From Holosporales bacterium (GTDB taxonomy: Bacteria > Pseudomonadota > Alphaproteobacteria > BNTO01): a DNA stretch of 7,302 nt. Under the pieces are notes generated by a model. It ran no database searches. It worked only from the letters and a program-made list of their open reading frames with translations, and was not told the DNA's origin. Positions 7,016 through 7,302 of this stretch are shown piece by piece. The translations under genes and the position numbers were made by a program. The stretch lies in the NCBI GenBank assembly GCA_031270515.1, contig JAISXM010000014.1, forward strand, positions 1-7,302, given 5' to 3'. Positions within the stretch are counted from its first letter, which is position 1; each line of letters starts with the position of its first letter.

Positions 7016-7302
7016 ATGTCTTCGTTATTAAGCCCGCAAATTGACTTTGTTTTTAAGAATATCTTTGGTGTGGAAGGCAAAGAGCCGCTGCTCATCTCGT
7101 TTTTGAACTCTTTGTTCAAAGGGAATCCAGTAGTTAAAAGCCTTACTCTGGGCAACACGGACATTTGCAAAACAAGGCACGACGGCAAATCCAATCGTTT
7201 GGATGTACACCGGGTCCCCATAACAAACAAGTTGAAACTCTTTGTCATGCAAGACCTGGATGAGGGTAAAAATTCAACTTGTTTTTATGGGCAGGTGTCA
7301 GA
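7016..7302 (+). CDS. Rpn-family PD-(D/E)XK nuclease / putative transposase, start only, with repeat inserted
   Basis: Rpn proteins are recombination-promoting DNA endonucleases of the PD-(D/E)XK superfamily, often abundant and decayed in intracellular bacteria. The first 64 residues fit well: SPQIDFVFKNIFG at 6-18, PLLISFLNSLF at 24-34 and KSNRLDV at 58-64, where D63 corresponds to a catalytic Asp. Family members normally continue with a short turn and then the E-x-Q strand (IEIQ-like). Here residues 66 onward (VPITNKLKLFVMQDLDEG and following) are encoded by copy 2 of the 86-bp palindrome. The frame remains open to the window edge (95 codons), so this is either an in-frame insertion with the catalytic half beyond the window, or a truncated, dead gene. 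Start ATG 7016 is supported by the promoter just upstream and by the usual N-terminus of the family. Confidence 0.8.
   Translation, partial: MSSLLSPQIDFVFKNIFGVEGKEPLLISFLNSLFKGNPVVKSLTLGNTDICKTRHDGKSNRLDVHRVPITNKLKLFVMQDLDEGKNSTCFYGQVS
7212..7297 (+). repeat. Palindromic 86-bp element, copy 2 (inside the Rpn-like gene)
   Basis: This copy begins directly after the codons for RLDVH and matches copy 1 without gaps at 75 of 86 positions. Its arms are better matched than those of copy 1: CAAGTTGAA (7228-7236) pairs fully with TTCAACTTG (7273-7281), and CCCATAA pairs with TTATGGG. Read in the gene's frame it encodes PITNKLKLFVMQDLDEGKNS and a few more residues with no stop codon. Confidence 0.8.

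Noticed and set aside
7028..7252. Open frames on the - strand across the Rpn-like gene
   Set aside because: They are antisense to a recognisable Rpn N-terminus; their starts lie in the palindrome, which tends to be open on both strands.

Overview
The window looks like a piece of an alphaproteobacterial genome, most probably an intracellular, Rickettsiales-like (possibly Holosporales-like) bacterium. This rests on three things: a short bacterial thioredoxin reductase, a membrane-anchored TPR_21/YfgM-like protein whose conserved part resembles the rickettsial form, and an Rpn (PD-(D/E)XK) gene start carrying a palindromic repeat, a combination common in such genomes. No species can be named from the sequence.

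Layout, left to right. (1) Positions 1-4028, + strand: most of one very large gene. Its frame is open to the left edge, so the true start lies outside the window. The protein (more than 1316 residues, 38 cysteines from position 78 on) belongs to no family I recognise. (2) Positions 4029-4099: a short gap between converging genes, with a 10-bp hairpin that could terminate both. (3) Positions 4100-5017, - strand: trxB, complete and apparently functional. (4) Positions 5018-5181: the gap between trxB and the gene upstream of it, built almost entirely of 37-38-bp tandem repeats. These are decayed copies of the last dozen codons plus stop codon of the upstream gene. (5) Positions 5182-6690, - strand: a YfgM-like inner-membrane TPR protein with an unusual N-terminal tail and a long, acidic, internally repeated C-terminal tail. 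(6) Positions 6691-7015: a region between divergent genes with weak promoter signals, one copy of an 86-bp palindromic element, a 16-bp perfect tandem duplication and a good sigma70-type promoter. (7) Positions 7016-7302, + strand: the start of an Rpn-family nuclease gene. A second copy of the 86-bp element sits in it, directly after the catalytic RLDV motif, and the frame stays open to the edge.

The TPR gene and trxB point the same way and may be co-transcribed, although the 164-bp repeat-filled gap leaves this open. The large orphan gene converges on them. No biochemical pathway links the genes. The shared theme is sequence plasticity: tandem repeats inside and beyond the end of the TPR gene, a 42-bp repeat at the left end of the orphan gene, and a dispersed palindrome that can sit in coding sequence without breaking the frame. 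I found no rRNA, tRNA, CRISPR array or complete insertion sequence.
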